In this document: positions 46,821 through 56,306 of the stretch, piece by piece | Position numbering within the stretch: position 1 is the first letter of the stretch | How the letters are laid out: each line of letters opens with the position of its first letter | Assembly: GCF_019915265.1 (NCBI RefSeq) | Contig: NZ_CP082780.1 | Span: forward strand, 1,240,001 to 1,304,000 | From: Bacillus aquiflavi | GTDB lineage: Bacteria; Bacillota; Bacilli; Bacillales; Cytobacillaceae | Direction: 5' to 3' | Length of the DNA: 64,000 nucleotides | The notes under the pieces: model-generated | The model's input: the letters and a program-made list of their open reading frames with translations, nothing else | The model's database searches: none | What the model was told of the DNA's origin: nothing | Made by a program: the position numbers and the translations under genes

Positions 46821-47024
46821 TTAACCACCTCCTACGAAATGGACCAATTCCAATTTATCTCCATCTCCTACTTCTCTTGTAGAATGGACATCTTTATTTA
46901 AAATTTCTCCGTTGTGCTCGACAATAATGACCGGTTTGTCTGTGAAAAAATATTGAATGACTTCAGCAATGGTGTTTACATTTTTCGGTATTTGTATGAT
47001 TGATCCATTAATGAGCAAATTCAT
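46821..47024 (-). CDS. thiS: Sulfur carrier protein ThiS
   Basis: A 67-residue ubiquitin-fold protein ending in Gly-Gly (VHFVGGG), the site of thiocarboxylate formation by ThiF. The ATG follows a gggaggaaag ribosome site. In B. subtilis thiO (glycine oxidase) lies between tenI and thiS; here only 55 nt separate them. Confidence 0.94.
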   Translation of the reverse strand: MNLLINGSIIQIPKNVNTIAEVIQYFFTDKPVIIVEHNGEILNKDVHSTREVGDGDKLELVHFVGGG

Positions 47025-47079
47025 ATCTTTCCCTCCTTGGATAGCCGGATATAAAATATCTTAAATTTTTTGGGCAACC

Positions 47080-47741
47080 TTATATATCAGAGCGATATTC
47101 ATCACCTCCCTTTCGTAACGCTTCTTTGTAAGCGAACACTTTTTCTAACGGATCATTGGACAATAAAACGCCAGATAATACAGCTATTCCACTTGCGCCG
47201 GCTCGGATAATGTTTGGTGTATTTTTCGGTGTAATCCCTCCGATCGCAAGAACAGGGATGTTTGCATGATGAACGACTTTCTTTAATCGTTCTAGTCCTT
47301 TAGGTCTTAAACCAGGTTTCGATTGCGTTTCATATACATGGCCGTACAATAAATAATCGGCACCGTCGTTAGAAGCGGAAATAGCCTCCTCTACGGAATG
47401 GATAGAATAGCCGAGAGATAAGTTGGGATAAGCATTTTTTACCATAGAGACATTGATACTTTGACGGGTTAATTGAACTGCTTTTGTTTTCATTATGTGT
47501 GCCACGGCAACTCGATTGTTAACAATTATTTTTTCCAATGGTACACCTTTAGATTGAAGTAAGCTGATCGCTTTAAATCATTTTTCTTGATCAGTCCACG
47601 ATTTTTTTCACGAAGATGAAGTGCATCCACATGATCGATTATTTTTTCAGCAATCAACGCTAGCTGTTCGGCTGATTGTTGGCCAGTTGAGATAAGATGA
47701 AAGGCTCCGATTTTATTAAGCGGCTTTTGTATACGATCCAC
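47080..47741 (-). pseudogene. tenI: TenI thiazole tautomerase, frameshifted
   Basis: TenI aromatises the thiazole tautomer made by ThiG. The N-terminal part (from GTG 47741, AFHLISTGQQ...DALHLREKNRG) and the remaining part (KIIVNNRVAVAHIM...YLLYGHVYETQSKPG...VLAIGGITP) are in different frames. One missing A in the run near 47572-47576 accounts for it; adding it restores DLKAISLLQSKGVPLEKII. The ThiE-like fold is otherwise complete. It is either a recent mutation or a homopolymer sequencing error. Confidence 0.82.
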
Positions 47742-47794
47742 CTACAACACCTCCAGTCATTCGTGTGCGCAAGCCTCACACGTTTGATAAATAT

Positions 47795-47827
47795 AAAAAA
47801 CCACTTTCCATGCATAGGAAAGTGGTT
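47795..47827 (-). terminator. Riboswitch-controlled terminator of the thi operon
   Basis: On the minus strand, arms aaccactttcc / ggaaagtggtt are followed by a T run, directly between the TPP aptamer and tenI. Confidence 0.88.
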
Positions 47828-47865
47828 AAGAACGCAGATAAATAGACAGATGAATTGATCCGTTC

Positions 47866-47960
47866 TATCACTTCCCTTCGTCGGTACTAACCGTTTCAGG
47901 TTCTAAGAGTCCCAAAGTCATCACTTTGATCTCAGCCTTTTTAAAAGGCACCCCTAGTGA
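47866..47960 (-). promoter_or_regulatory. TPP riboswitch (THI element)
   Basis: The minus strand shows the conserved blocks ctaggggtgcc, ggctgagat, gaacctgaaacggttagtac and cgaagggaagtg in the right order. It is followed by a terminator, so TPP binding should switch off tenI-thiS-thiG-thiF. Confidence 0.95.
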
Positions 47961-48129
47961 ATTCATAATTTACTTGTTGTATAAATCTTACCATCGATAA
48001 CATGATTGTCAAGAGTCATTATAGGATAGATTTAAATTTAAGTGGGGTTGTTTTTCACACCTTAATGGATGATAAAATTCTTGTGAAATATTGCCAGGGA
48101 ATATTTGGAGCAGTTAATCATATATTATT

Positions 48130-48648
48130 TTATATCACCATAAAAATCCAAAATACAATTGTTTCAGCATCGTTTTTTTTCACACCAGCTTTAATTAATT
48201 TAGATTTTATATAAGATTTTGTGGCTTTCTCTGGTTTCTCTAATACTCTCGCAATTTTTCTGCTATTCCTTTTTACAATTACAGAAACTTTTTTACTAAA
48301 AGGTTTTAATAGCCAAGATAGAGTATTTCCACCGTGTTTCACTATTTTCCCCAAAGCTTTTAAAGCTTTTAAACCACCGCCTAAAAATCCTGAAGTAGAG
48401 GCATCATTATGGACAGTAGATTGATCTTTAGATTTTAACGTAAGTATTTGTTTGGCATTTAGTAAATCGTCATGAAAGTTAGAATTTTCTAGTAAACTTT
48501 TTTTGTATAAATCTTTTTCAACATCTGATAAACTATTTGCGCTTGCTTTTTCGGAAAATCCTGGTAAAGTAAATGATATGAATAGTGTAGCGACGAGACT
48601 AATAACAAAAGGTTTGAACAGCTTTTTTCTTACTGATGATTGTTTAAT
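48130..48648 (-). CDS. Secreted cationic protein of unknown function, apparent ATT start
   Basis: The open frame gives 172 residues. It begins with a clear Sec signal peptide: positive start (KQSSVRKK), hydrophobic core (FVISLVATLFISFTLPGF) and a KASA cleavage motif. The mature part has a Gly-rich hinge (SGFLGGG), then a Lys-rich helical stretch (KALKALGKIVKHGG...LLKPFSKKVSVIVKR) and a hydrophobic C-terminus. No ATG, GTG or TTG lies at the ribosome site; aggaggg is 7 nt before ATT 48648, so ATT is the likely start. The first in-frame ATG (48354) would skip the signal. I do not recognise the family; a bacteriocin or toxin-like role is only a guess. Confidence 0.6.
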   Translation of the reverse strand: MKQSSVRKKLFKPFVISLVATLFISFTLPGFSEKASANSLSDVEKDLYKKSLLENSNFHDDLLNAKQILTLKSKDQSTVHNDASTSGFLGGGLKALKALGKIVKHGGNTLSWLLKPFSKKVSVIVKRNSRKIARVLEKPEKATKSYIKSKLIKAGVKKNDAETIVFWIFMVI

Positions 48649-48709
48649 TGTAAATCCCTCCTAATATATTAAATTATATCCACCTAATATTTTACATTGG
48701 GGGTATTAT

Positions 48710-49186
48710 ATGTCAAGTGAATTTAATAAAAAAATTGATAAGTCTGTGATTATAGCGATTTCAATCGTCGTTTTAATGGTTGCAGTCATTACGACAGTCT
48801 TTGTTTTAATGCCGTTATTCGGTATGTATGGACTATATAATATACTTGCAAAATTTAATTTTGTTGAAATACAATTTTATGATCGCTTATCGAAAAATGT
48901 CGTTTATTTTGGATTTTTGCTTTTCGTCATTTATATCGTTGGAGTTGTTGTTGAGATTTTAATAAAAATTTCTATTAAAATGTTAAAATTTGAGACTACA
49001 AAAAAAGTATTAGTAGGGAGCTATGTAGTTCAATTATCTTTGAGTATTACTATTTTTAAAGGGATCGTTGAAAAGAGTTTTTCAAGAATTGATTTATCTT
49101 GGAGCGGTACCATTTTAGTATTTACAGTAATATACTTTTTTTTTTATGCCATAAGCGATGATCATAAGTTGATTAAAAAATCATAG
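48710..49186 (+). CDS. Four-helix membrane protein, possibly YrvL-like
   Basis: A 158-residue protein with four predicted membrane segments (about 12-36, 62-85, 98-117 and 130-147). The layout resembles the YrvL regulatory-protein family, but I am not certain. It is divergent from the secreted cationic protein gene with only 61 nt between the two starts, so the two probably share a control region. The ribosome site ttgggggt precedes the ATG. Confidence 0.55.
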   Translation: MSSEFNKKIDKSVIIAISIVVLMVAVITTVFVLMPLFGMYGLYNILAKFNFVEIQFYDRLSKNVVYFGFLLFVIYIVGVVVEILIKISIKMLKFETTKKVLVGSYVVQLSLSITIFKGIVEKSFSRIDLSWSGTILVFTVIYFFFYAISDDHKLIKKS

Positions 49187-49237
49187 GAATGTGCTTCAGC
49201 TTGTAAAGATGAAAAATGTGAGTCTGAAGCACGTTCC
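49186..49237. terminator. Hairpin between convergent genes
   Basis: The arms ggaatgtgcttcag / ctgaagcacgttcc (one G-U) have a 24-nt loop. There is no T run on the plus strand. Confidence 0.5.
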
Positions 49238-49270
49238 ATATAACAGCAGGAGGATGATTTTAAGCAAATT

Positions 49271-50002
49271 TTACGTTAAAACTTTGTCATCTCTTTCTAA
49301 CTGCACTTCATAGCGTCTTATTCTCTTCTCAATAATTGAAAAGATCACTTCAAACAGGAGACAGATGATCCAATAAATAATGGATGCAACTAAATACATT
49401 TCTAAAAATCGATAACCATCATTTGCGATAATTTTAGCAAGAGCTAAAATTTCAACAACTTTAACCGCAAAAGCCAGTGAAGTTGCCTTAATTAGTCCAA
49501 TAAACGTATTTCCTAAGTTCGGAAGAGCCGTTACAAATGCTTGAGGAATAATAATTCTCCTTAGCGCTTGAGCAGTCGTCATTCCTACAGAGTAGGCTGC
49601 CTCTATTTGCGCCATGTTTGTCGCATTTATTGAGGCTCGGAAAATTTCCGCCTGGTACGCAGATGTATTGATCGAAAACGCAATCATGGCATAGATTAAT
49701 GGAGAAATGTGCTCCTCATCAAAGTTTGTTCCTAATTGTTCGTTCATCAATTCAAGCAAAATAGGCACGCCATAAAAAAATATATAGAGCTGTACGAGCA
49801 ACGGCGTTCCGCGAATAAAAGAAATATAAAATACGAAAAATCGGTTTAAAACAGGTACTTTAAATATTCTGCATAATGCAATGAAAAGACCGAATACTAA
49901 ACCGAGTATCATCGAGACAACTGCAATCGCTAATGTGAGTGGCACCCCTTTTACTACATCAGGAAAATGTTCCAAAGCAAACTCTAAGTTGATCATTGAC
50001 AT
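49271..50002 (-). CDS. Amino-acid ABC transporter permease (second)
   Basis: A 243-residue polar-amino-acid-type permease (HisM/TcyM group) with about five membrane helices. The EAA-loop signature is EAAYSVGMTTAQALRRIIIPQA. It is the last gene of a four-gene minus-strand unit after another permease, so the importer is probably a heterodimer. B. subtilis TcyL/TcyM (cystine) have this arrangement. The substrate is not fixed by sequence. Confidence 0.85.
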   Translation of the reverse strand: MSMINLEFALEHFPDVVKGVPLTLAIAVVSMILGLVFGLFIALCRIFKVPVLNRFFVFYISFIRGTPLLVQLYIFFYGVPILLELMNEQLGTNFDEEHISPLIYAMIAFSINTSAYQAEIFRASINATNMAQIEAAYSVGMTTAQALRRIIIPQAFVTALPNLGNTFIGLIKATSLAFAVKVVEILALAKIIANDGYRFLEMYLVASIIYWIICLLFEVIFSIIEKRIRRYEVQLERDDKVLT

Positions 50003-50028
50003 GAGTAATCACTATCCTTAGAAAATGA

Positions 50029-50730
50029 TTATTTTAATAAGCTTACACGACCTTTTTTAAACGTCTTTTCCATATAACTGATGACACTTTCAATTATTAT
50101 GCAAGTGCCCCAATATACTAGAGAAATAACAACATAGATTTGAAACATTCCCATCCCATGGTTGTTTCCTAAAATAATTCGAACTTGACCCATAATATCA
50201 ATGATTCCGATCGTAAAGGCTAAAGAAGTATCTTTAAGCAGTTCAATAATGTTATTTCCTAGATTGGGCAGTGAAATAATAAACGCCTGCGGAAGAATAA
50301 TTTTTCTCAACGCTTGAAAATAACTCATACCTACGCTATAAGCAGCTTCCAATTGATCATGGCCGACAGCAATGTATGCTGATCTGAATACTTCAGATAA
50401 GTATGCTGCAGTATGTAACGAAAAAGTAATAATAAGGAAGACAAGTCGATCCCAGTTATTAATATCGATGTTAAAAGCTAAAAGTAACTGCGGCAAACCA
50501 AAGTAAACAAGGAAAAGCTGAACTAATAACGGTGTTGAGCGTGTAAAAGATAAATAAACTGTTGCCATTTGATAGAGGATAAGCTTTTTTTTAATGCGAA
50601 TAACTGCGATGATGATACCTAATATAAAAGAAAAAAACAGAGAAAGCCCGAGCATTAGTAAAGTAAGAGGCAGCTTCTCCAATACTTTTACAAATAAATC
50701 TAACCAATCTCCAACTCCACTGTTATTCAA
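50029..50730 (-). CDS. Amino-acid ABC transporter permease (first)
   Basis: A 233-residue permease paralogous to the next gene. The EAA loop is EAAYSVGMSYFQALRKIILPQA, and the five-helix pattern is similar. The 26-nt gap to the downstream permease indicates one operon. Confidence 0.85.
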   Translation of the reverse strand: MNNSGVGDWLDLFVKVLEKLPLTLLMLGLSLFFSFILGIIIAVIRIKKKLILYQMATVYLSFTRSTPLLVQLFLVYFGLPQLLLAFNIDINNWDRLVFLIITFSLHTAAYLSEVFRSAYIAVGHDQLEAAYSVGMSYFQALRKIILPQAFIISLPNLGNNIIELLKDTSLAFTIGIIDIMGQVRIILGNNHGMGMFQIYVVISLVYWGTCIIIESVISYMEKTFKKGRVSLLK

Positions 50731-50773
50731 CTATGTCACCGCCTTTTGATACAAAATCATGAAGTGAAATGAA

Positions 50774-51610
50774 CTAATTATATTTAAATCCTTCTTCATT
50801 GATATAATCAATGTCTTTGAAAAAGTCTACATCAAACCATTTTTCAGCCAACTTTGAAAGTGTTCCATCCTCTATTAATTCAATTGTAATTTGATCAATC
50901 TTTTGTGCCAGCTCTTTATTTTCTTTATGATAAACAGTCCAAATTGGTTCTTTAGATATAATGCCAGCTATTTTTAGATTGAGATTAAGTTCTTTTTGGA
51001 TTTCATTAAACGTCGTTACATTTATAAACATCGCATCTCTTTTACCTTTATCAACTAATTTTAAATTTTCAGCATTTGAAGGAGACTCAATACTTTCAAT
51101 TTGTAAAGGGTTATCAGAATGCTGTTCATTATATGCATTAAGAATTGAACGTAATCCGCCGCTGGGTGACATTGGAGTTAATTTTTTGCCAACCATATCA
51201 TTCAATGTTTTAATATCTGTACGATCTTTTTTAGTCACTAAAGAGGTTAATGAATATCCATATTCGTGTTCAGGATAATGAAATTTTTCTTCTCTTTCAG
51301 GGTTTTTAAAAAACCAGTTAATTACAAAATCATATTTTCCACTATCTACACCGACTAAATTTGCTTCTTCTTCACCCCAAATATATTCAAACTTATAATC
51401 TTGGAGTCTTTTTTCAACCTCTTTTAAATAGTCAATGTCATATCCGATCGGATTATTTTTTTCATCAGCATATAGAAATGGGGGATTAACTTCATCACTT
51501 AATGCAACTTTAACTATGTTCTTTCCATCTTCAGTGACTGCTTTTTCTGTACTTTGAGCACATCCTGTTATCATAAATAAAAGCCCTAATAGTAACCAAA
51601 ATTTCTTCAT
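50774..51610 (-). CDS. Amino-acid ABC transporter substrate-binding lipoprotein
   Basis: A 278-residue family 3 solute-binding protein. The signal peptide ends in a lipobox (MITGC, Cys17), so it is lipid-anchored outside the membrane. The start of the binding fold [28 protein letters not shown] is typical. Its start overlaps the end of the ATPase gene (4 nt), showing translational coupling. The ligand is probably a polar or sulfur amino acid. Confidence 0.87.
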   Translation of the reverse strand: MKKFWLLLGLLFMITGCAQSTEKAVTEDGKNIVKVALSDEVNPPFLYADEKNNPIGYDIDYLKEVEKRLQDYKFEYIWGEEEANLVGVDSGKYDFVINWFFKNPEREEKFHYPEHEYGYSLTSLVTKKDRTDIKTLNDMVGKKLTPMSPSGGLRSILNAYNEQHSDNPLQIESIESPSNAENLKLVDKGKRDAMFINVTTFNEIQKELNLNLKIAGIISKEPIWTVYHKENKELAQKIDQITIELIEDGTLSKLAEKWFDVDFFKDIDYINEEGFKYN

Positions 51611-52380
51611 AAAAATGAACCTCCTTGTTTAAATTGAGTATTTGGTTCGTGTACAAGTCTTTTTAAAAATTTCTTTGTCCGTTCTTTTTTTGGACGAATG
51701 AATATATTATGTGGCGGCCCCTGTTCAATGATATGACCGTCATCCATAAAAACGACACGATCTGCAACTTCTCGAGCAAAATCAATTTCATGAGTGACGA
51801 TTACCATTGTCATCCCATCAGCTGCAATTTGTTTTATAATTGCAAGGATTTCCCCGACCATTTCTGGATCAAGTGCCGAGGTTGGTTCATCAAGTAAAAT
51901 GACTGCTGGATTTAAGGCAAGTGCCCGTGCAATCCCTGCACGCTGTTGTTGTCCGCCAGAAAGTTGCGAAGGGTATTCAGTGAATTTTTCGGATAAGCCG
52001 ACTTTCCTAAGTAAAGAAATACTTATTTCTCGAGCCTCGTTTTTAGGCATTTTTTTTGCAATGATCAGTCCCTCCATCACATTTTCTAAGACAGTTTTAT
52101 TGTTGAATAAGTTATAATGCTGGAAAATCATTGCTGTTTTTCTTCTTAATGTGAGAATATCGCGTTTAGACGGATGCTTTCCCATCACAGTCAATCCATC
52201 AACAGTTATCGAGCCTTTATCAGGACGCTCTAAATAATTAATGCACCGGAGGAGTTTTGTTTTCCCTGATCCACTCGGCCCAATAATGACGAGAACCTCA
52301 CCCTTATTTACATCAAGATCAATCCCTTTTAATACCTCATTTTTTTTAAATTGCTTATTTATATTTCTTAGACTAATCAT
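51607..52380 (-). CDS. Amino-acid ABC transporter ATP-binding protein
   Basis: A 257-residue ATPase with Walker A GPSGSGKT, signature LSGGQQQR and Walker [13 protein letters not shown]. It is the first gene of the transporter operon. It diverges from the acyl-CoA-dehydrogenase-like gene across 240 nt of AT-rich sequence that must hold both promoters. B. subtilis has a similar tcyN-type ATPase in its CymR-controlled cystine locus; this is a comparison, not proof. Confidence 0.9.
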   Translation of the reverse strand: MISLRNINKQFKKNEVLKGIDLDVNKGEVLVIIGPSGSGKTKLLRCINYLERPDKGSITVDGLTVMGKHPSKRDILTLRRKTAMIFQHYNLFNNKTVLENVMEGLIIAKKMPKNEAREISISLLRKVGLSEKFTEYPSQLSGGQQQRAGIARALALNPAVILLDEPTSALDPEMVGEILAIIKQIAADGMTMVIVTHEIDFAREVADRVVFMDDGHIIEQGPPHNIFIRPKKERTKKFLKRLVHEPNTQFKQGGSFL

Positions 52381-52620
52381 GTAAACGCCTCGCTTTTTAC
52401 TAGAAAAATATAATAATAATTATTTTTTAACAATGATAAAAAATATAACCAAAAGATTATCATAACTATTTACATCTGTAAAGTGGGGATTATTCAGTTT
52501 TTAAATACTCATAAAATTGAATAATCGGAAACGTTGACGCCTCTAGTAAACTACGTTATTATTATAACCTACAATACAACTAGGAATTATAAGTTTAAAG
52601 CAAATTCTGAGGTGAATGTG

Positions 52621-53778
52621 GTGAAAAACTTATTTATTAAAACAGAATTGCAGCAAAAATGGATGCAAAAATTACAAAATAAACGGAAGCAATTTGAAAA
52701 TAAAGCAGCTGAAATTGATGAGCTTGCAATTTTTCCGAAAGAAAATATTCAGGAATTAGTAAAGCTTGGTTATACAAAACTAACTTTACCAAAGGTTTAC
52801 GGCGGTGAGGGGATAGGGTTATATGATATGGTTCTATTTCAAGAAACACTTGCTAGCTTTGATGGAGCTACAGCACTTTCAATCGGCTGGCATCTTGGCG
52901 GTACTGGAGAAATTTACGAGAAAAAATTATGGAATGACCGTATGTTAAATTTTTTTGCCGAGGAAGTTGTTAAAGGGGCATTAGTGAATAGGGCAGTCAG
53001 CGAAGCGCAAACAGGGAGTCCAACTAGAGGCGGTCGTCCTGGGACACATGCCGTAAAAAAAGACGGAGCTTGGGTTATTTCTGGGCGGAAAAATTTCACA
53101 ACGATGTCCCCAGTATTAACTTATTTTTTAACATCTGCATGGATTGAAGAAAAACAAGCGATCGGTTTTTTTCTTCTGCATAAAGATTTAAAAGGATTAA
53201 CGATCGAGGAAACATGGGATGTTATTTCTATGAGGGGAACAGGCAGCCATGATCTTGTACTTGATCATGTAAAAGTGGACGATGCAATGCTTGTCGAGGT
53301 TCATGGCGGCCCGCGAGGAGACAAAGTGAACGGTTGGATATTGCATATTCCAGCTTGTTACCTAGGTATTGCTCAAGCAGCACGAGACTATGCGATTAAA
53401 TTTGCCAGTGAACATTCACCAAACAGTATTAAGGGAACAATTAGTGAACTGCCAAACGTTCAGCGTTTCATCGGAGAAATCGAATTGGAATTAATGAGAG
53501 CAAGACATTTTATCTACAGTGTGGCAGAGGCATATGACGACGAATCAAGAAGAACTCATATTACAAACGAACTTGGAGCAGTAAAGCATACAGTTACAAA
53601 TTCAGCCATTCGGATTGTTGATAAAACAATGAGAATAGTTGGTGCAAAAAGTCTTCAACGTAAAAATCCGTTGCAAAGATATTACCGCGATGTAAGAGCT
53701 GGACTGCACAATCCGCCGATGGACGATGTGACCATTCAAAAACTCGCATTAACCGCAATCGAACAAGCGGGAAAGTAA
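52621..53778 (+). CDS. Acyl-CoA dehydrogenase family flavoprotein, YdbM-like
   Basis: A 385-residue protein of the acyl-CoA dehydrogenase fold: N-terminal helical domain, mid beta domain (RAVSEAQTGSPTRGG) and C-terminal helical domain. It may act on a sulfur compound rather than an acyl-CoA, as proposed for B. subtilis YdbM, a CymR-regulon member; divergence from an amino-acid (possibly cystine) importer fits this. I chose GTG 52621 behind ctgaggtgaatgtg; the longer upstream frame is not protein-like. Confidence 0.8.
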   Translation: MKNLFIKTELQQKWMQKLQNKRKQFENKAAEIDELAIFPKENIQELVKLGYTKLTLPKVYGGEGIGLYDMVLFQETLASFDGATALSIGWHLGGTGEIYEKKLWNDRMLNFFAEEVVKGALVNRAVSEAQTGSPTRGGRPGTHAVKKDGAWVISGRKNFTTMSPVLTYFLTSAWIEEKQAIGFFLLHKDLKGLTIEETWDVISMRGTGSHDLVLDHVKVDDAMLVEVHGGPRGDKVNGWILHIPACYLGIAQAARDYAIKFASEHSPNSIKGTISELPNVQRFIGEIELELMRARHFIYSVAEAYDDESRRTHITNELGAVKHTVTNSAIRIVDKTMRIVGAKSLQRKNPLQRYYRDVRAGLHNPPMDDVTIQKLALTAIEQAGK

Positions 53779-53811
53779 CATGTGATCATTTTTTGAATAG
53801 GTGAGATAGAA

Positions 53812-54147
53812 ATGAAAATAAGCTAACATAATGCGGAACATTATTTATGGGGAGATCAATGTGATGGGTGGCATTTAGTGAAAAATCAAGATTTAAGTAT
53901 AATCCACGAATGTATGCGAGCTCATACTTCAGAAGTGAAACATTATCATCAACATGCATGCCAATTTTTCTTTGTTTTATCAGGAACAGCAACGATTGAA
54001 ATAGATGGTAAAGAGATAATCTTACATCCACAAGAGGGAATAGAGGTTCAATCTTTAGTGCCTCACCAAATGTTTAACAAGTCAAATAAAAATGTTGAGT
54101 TTTTAGTCATTTCTCAACCACCAAGCAAAGGAGACAGGATTTTTTAG
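53812..54147 (+). pseudogene. Cupin-domain protein with a stop at codon 5
   Basis: Reading from ATG 53812 (ribosome site aggtgag) gives four codons, then TAA (53824-53826). The same frame then continues as a typical cupin: HNAEHYLWGDQCDGWHL, the HYHQHACQFFFVLSGTATIEIDG barrel and the HQMF second-motif region. Only one substitution is needed to restore 111 residues. Translation could restart at GTG 53878, giving an 89-residue protein that keeps the barrel, so some function may remain. Confidence 0.75.
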
Positions 54148-54246
54148 ATTAAAGAAGTTCAACATATTCACTTTCTACGGGGCTAAAAATTCTATTTTAG
54201 CCCTAAATTCCTTCATTTCTCACTTTATTTCCCCTTTCCTATATAT

Positions 54247-54275
54247 TTGACCACATGTTTACAGTATTATATATT
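54247..54275 (+). promoter_or_regulatory. Promoter of the sigma-54 activator gene
   Basis: TTGACC (54247-54252), a 17-bp spacer, then TATATT (54270-54275), 64 nt before the GTG start. Confidence 0.55.
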
Positions 54276-54338
54276 ATTTCTAATAATATAAATATTCAGA
54301 AAATTGTATATCCGATTTAAGAAGGAGGGCTAGTATCG

Positions 54339-56264
54339 GTGTGTTCCAGTTTAGCCGTTTATTCTATTCGTAATCTCCATAAAAAAATGAAAGAATTAGA
54401 GTCTAAATGGGAGGATTTTATCGTCAATAAACGAAAACCAGAAAAAATTCGTACAACAATTCTTCAATCATGGGAGCGTTGTCAAAACTATAATCTTAAT
54501 CCACGGCAAAAACAAACACCTGTATTGATATCTAATGAAAAGTTAACCGAAATCATCAATAAATCACAATTGTACCATGCTTCCTTGCCTGTTTTAAAAG
54601 AACTATATCATCAAATTGATTGTACAGGGCATCTTATTACGTTATGTGATGAGAAGGGAAGAATTATTTATTTACAAGGAAATTCCTCTACCATCTCACT
54701 GGCGCAAAAAATGAATTTTACTCAAGGGGCAGATTGGAGCGAAAAAGCGGCTGGTTCAAATGCGATTGGAACATGTATTGCTGTAGAACAGCCGATACAA
54801 ATCTTTTCATTTGAACACTACTGTGAGGGAGTTCATCCGTGGGTTTGTTCTGCAGCCCCGATTAAAGACCCGCTCACTGGAAAAACACTAGGTGTGATCG
54901 ATTTGACAGGGCCCAGTGACTTAGCGCAACCACATTCTCTTAGCCTTGTCCAAAATATTGCGATGATGATTCAACAACAGTTATTTAGCACCTCTAATAA
55001 AACTAGACAATATTTAGAACAATGCTATGGGGTAGAGGTGAAAAAATGGAAATCAAATCGTATCATCTTACTTGACGAGATGTTAAACGTCGTTCATGCC
55101 GGTTCTGAATGTAAGCCCTTACTGCAAATTGATCATTGGAGTGAATTGTTATTCCGTCCTGAATTTCACTTGTTAAAAACGTCTATTTTAACAAGTGATG
55201 AACAAGAACAGGAATTGCATCTCCCCTCACTACAATTAATTCTCTACATACGAAGCATTATACTCGAATCAAAACGCATCGGTTTTCTTCTTCAGCTTGA
55301 AAAAAGGAATGAGCGCCAACCTTTTATTTCGAGTGATCAAAGAGCATGGAAACATTTAATTGGTCAATCATCCTCATTGAAACAGCTTATTCATCAGGCG
55401 CAGGTTGTTGCACCGACGAACGTTCCAGTTCTGCTTACTGGAGAAAGCGGGACAGGAAAAGAAGTATTTGCCAATGCCATACACAAGGAAAGCTCACGAC
55501 ATGACTCGCCTTTTATCGCAATTAATTGTGGAGCGATTCATAAGGAGTTAATCGCCAGTGAACTTTTCGGCTATGAACCTGGAGCTTTTACAGGAGGAAA
55601 ACGTGACGGAAAAAAAGGTAAGTTCGAAGAAGCTAACGGAGGAACACTTTTTTTAGATGAAGTAGGGGAAATGCCTCTCGAATTACAAGTTCATCTACTA
55701 CGTGTACTGCAAGAAAAAGAAATTGTGCGACTCGGATCATCACGGCCGCTACCGGTTGACGTCAGAATTATTGCCGCGACAAATAAAAACTTAACAAGCC
55801 TCATTGACAAAGGAGAATTCCGTTTAGATTTATATTATCGGCTGAATGTAGTCGAACTAATTCTTCCTTCACTTCAGGAGAGAAAAGAAGATATTCCGCT
55901 TCTATGCCGTTATTTTACTATGAATAGCGCCAATACACATAATAGACCTGTTCCAGAAATTGATCGTCAAGTGCTGGCCTTTTTCCGTCATTATGATTGG
56001 CCGGGAAATATTCGGGAACTTAAAAACATTATCGAGTATGCAGTTCTCTTTTGTAAAAATAATCGGATTACGCTAGACTCTTTACCAAAAAAATTGCTCA
56101 ATAACAGCAATGTCAGCTCAACGCTCACCCCTTTAGAGGCGGAGGAAAAGCGGAAAATTGAGCAGCTGCTATTGGAAACAGGAAGGAACTTATCAGAGGT
56201 TGCTAGGCGTTGTGAAATAGCACGGACAACCCTCTACAGAAAAATTCAGAAATATCAATTATAA
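54339..56264 (+). CDS. acxR: Sigma-54-dependent activator, AcoR/AcxR type
   Basis: A 641-residue enhancer-binding protein. The N-terminal half has a GAF-type sensor domain ([20 protein letters not shown] pattern, [10 protein letters not shown]). The AAA+ domain has Walker A GESGTGKE at 368-375, Walker [12 protein letters not shown] and the sigma-54 contact loop GAFTGG at 415-420, where GAFTGA is usual. A Fis-type helix-turn-helix ends the protein ([20 protein letters not shown]). It is convergent with the acetone carboxylase genes, whose upstream region has a -24/-12 promoter, so it very likely activates them. The start is GTG 54339. Confidence 0.87.
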   Translation: MCSSLAVYSIRNLHKKMKELESKWEDFIVNKRKPEKIRTTILQSWERCQNYNLNPRQKQTPVLISNEKLTEIINKSQLYHASLPVLKELYHQIDCTGHLITLCDEKGRIIYLQGNSSTISLAQKMNFTQGADWSEKAAGSNAIGTCIAVEQPIQIFSFEHYCEGVHPWVCSAAPIKDPLTGKTLGVIDLTGPSDLAQPHSLSLVQNIAMMIQQQLFSTSNKTRQYLEQCYGVEVKKWKSNRIILLDEMLNVVHAGSECKPLLQIDHWSELLFRPEFHLLKTSILTSDEQEQELHLPSLQLILYIRSIILESKRIGFLLQLEKRNERQPFISSDQRAWKHLIGQSSSLKQLIHQAQVVAPTNVPVLLTGESGTGKEVFANAIHKESSRHDSPFIAINCGAIHKELIASELFGYEPGAFTGGKRDGKKGKFEEANGGTLFLDEVGEMPLELQVHLLRVLQEKEIVRLGSSRPLPVDVRIIAATNKNLTSLIDKGEFRLDLYYRLNVVELILPSLQERKEDIPLLCRYFTMNSANTHNRPVPEIDRQVLAFFRHYDWPGNIRELKNIIEYAVLFCKNNRITLDSLPKKLLNNSNVSSTLTPLEAEEKRKIEQLLLETGRNLSEVARRCEIARTTLYRKIQKYQL

Positions 56265-56275
56265 ATAAAACGTAA

Positions 56276-56300
56276 GCGACGGTTCTACTAGAACCGTCGC
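56276..56300. terminator. Bidirectional terminator between acxR and acxC
   Basis: A perfect stem gcgacggttct / agaaccgtcgc with a 3-nt loop lies between converging genes. T-rich sequence follows on the minus strand. Confidence 0.7.
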
Positions 56301-56306
56301 AAAACA

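Noticed and set aside
48002-48214. A 70-residue plus-strand ORF
   Set aside because: Its second half is antisense to the secreted protein gene; it has no good ribosome site.
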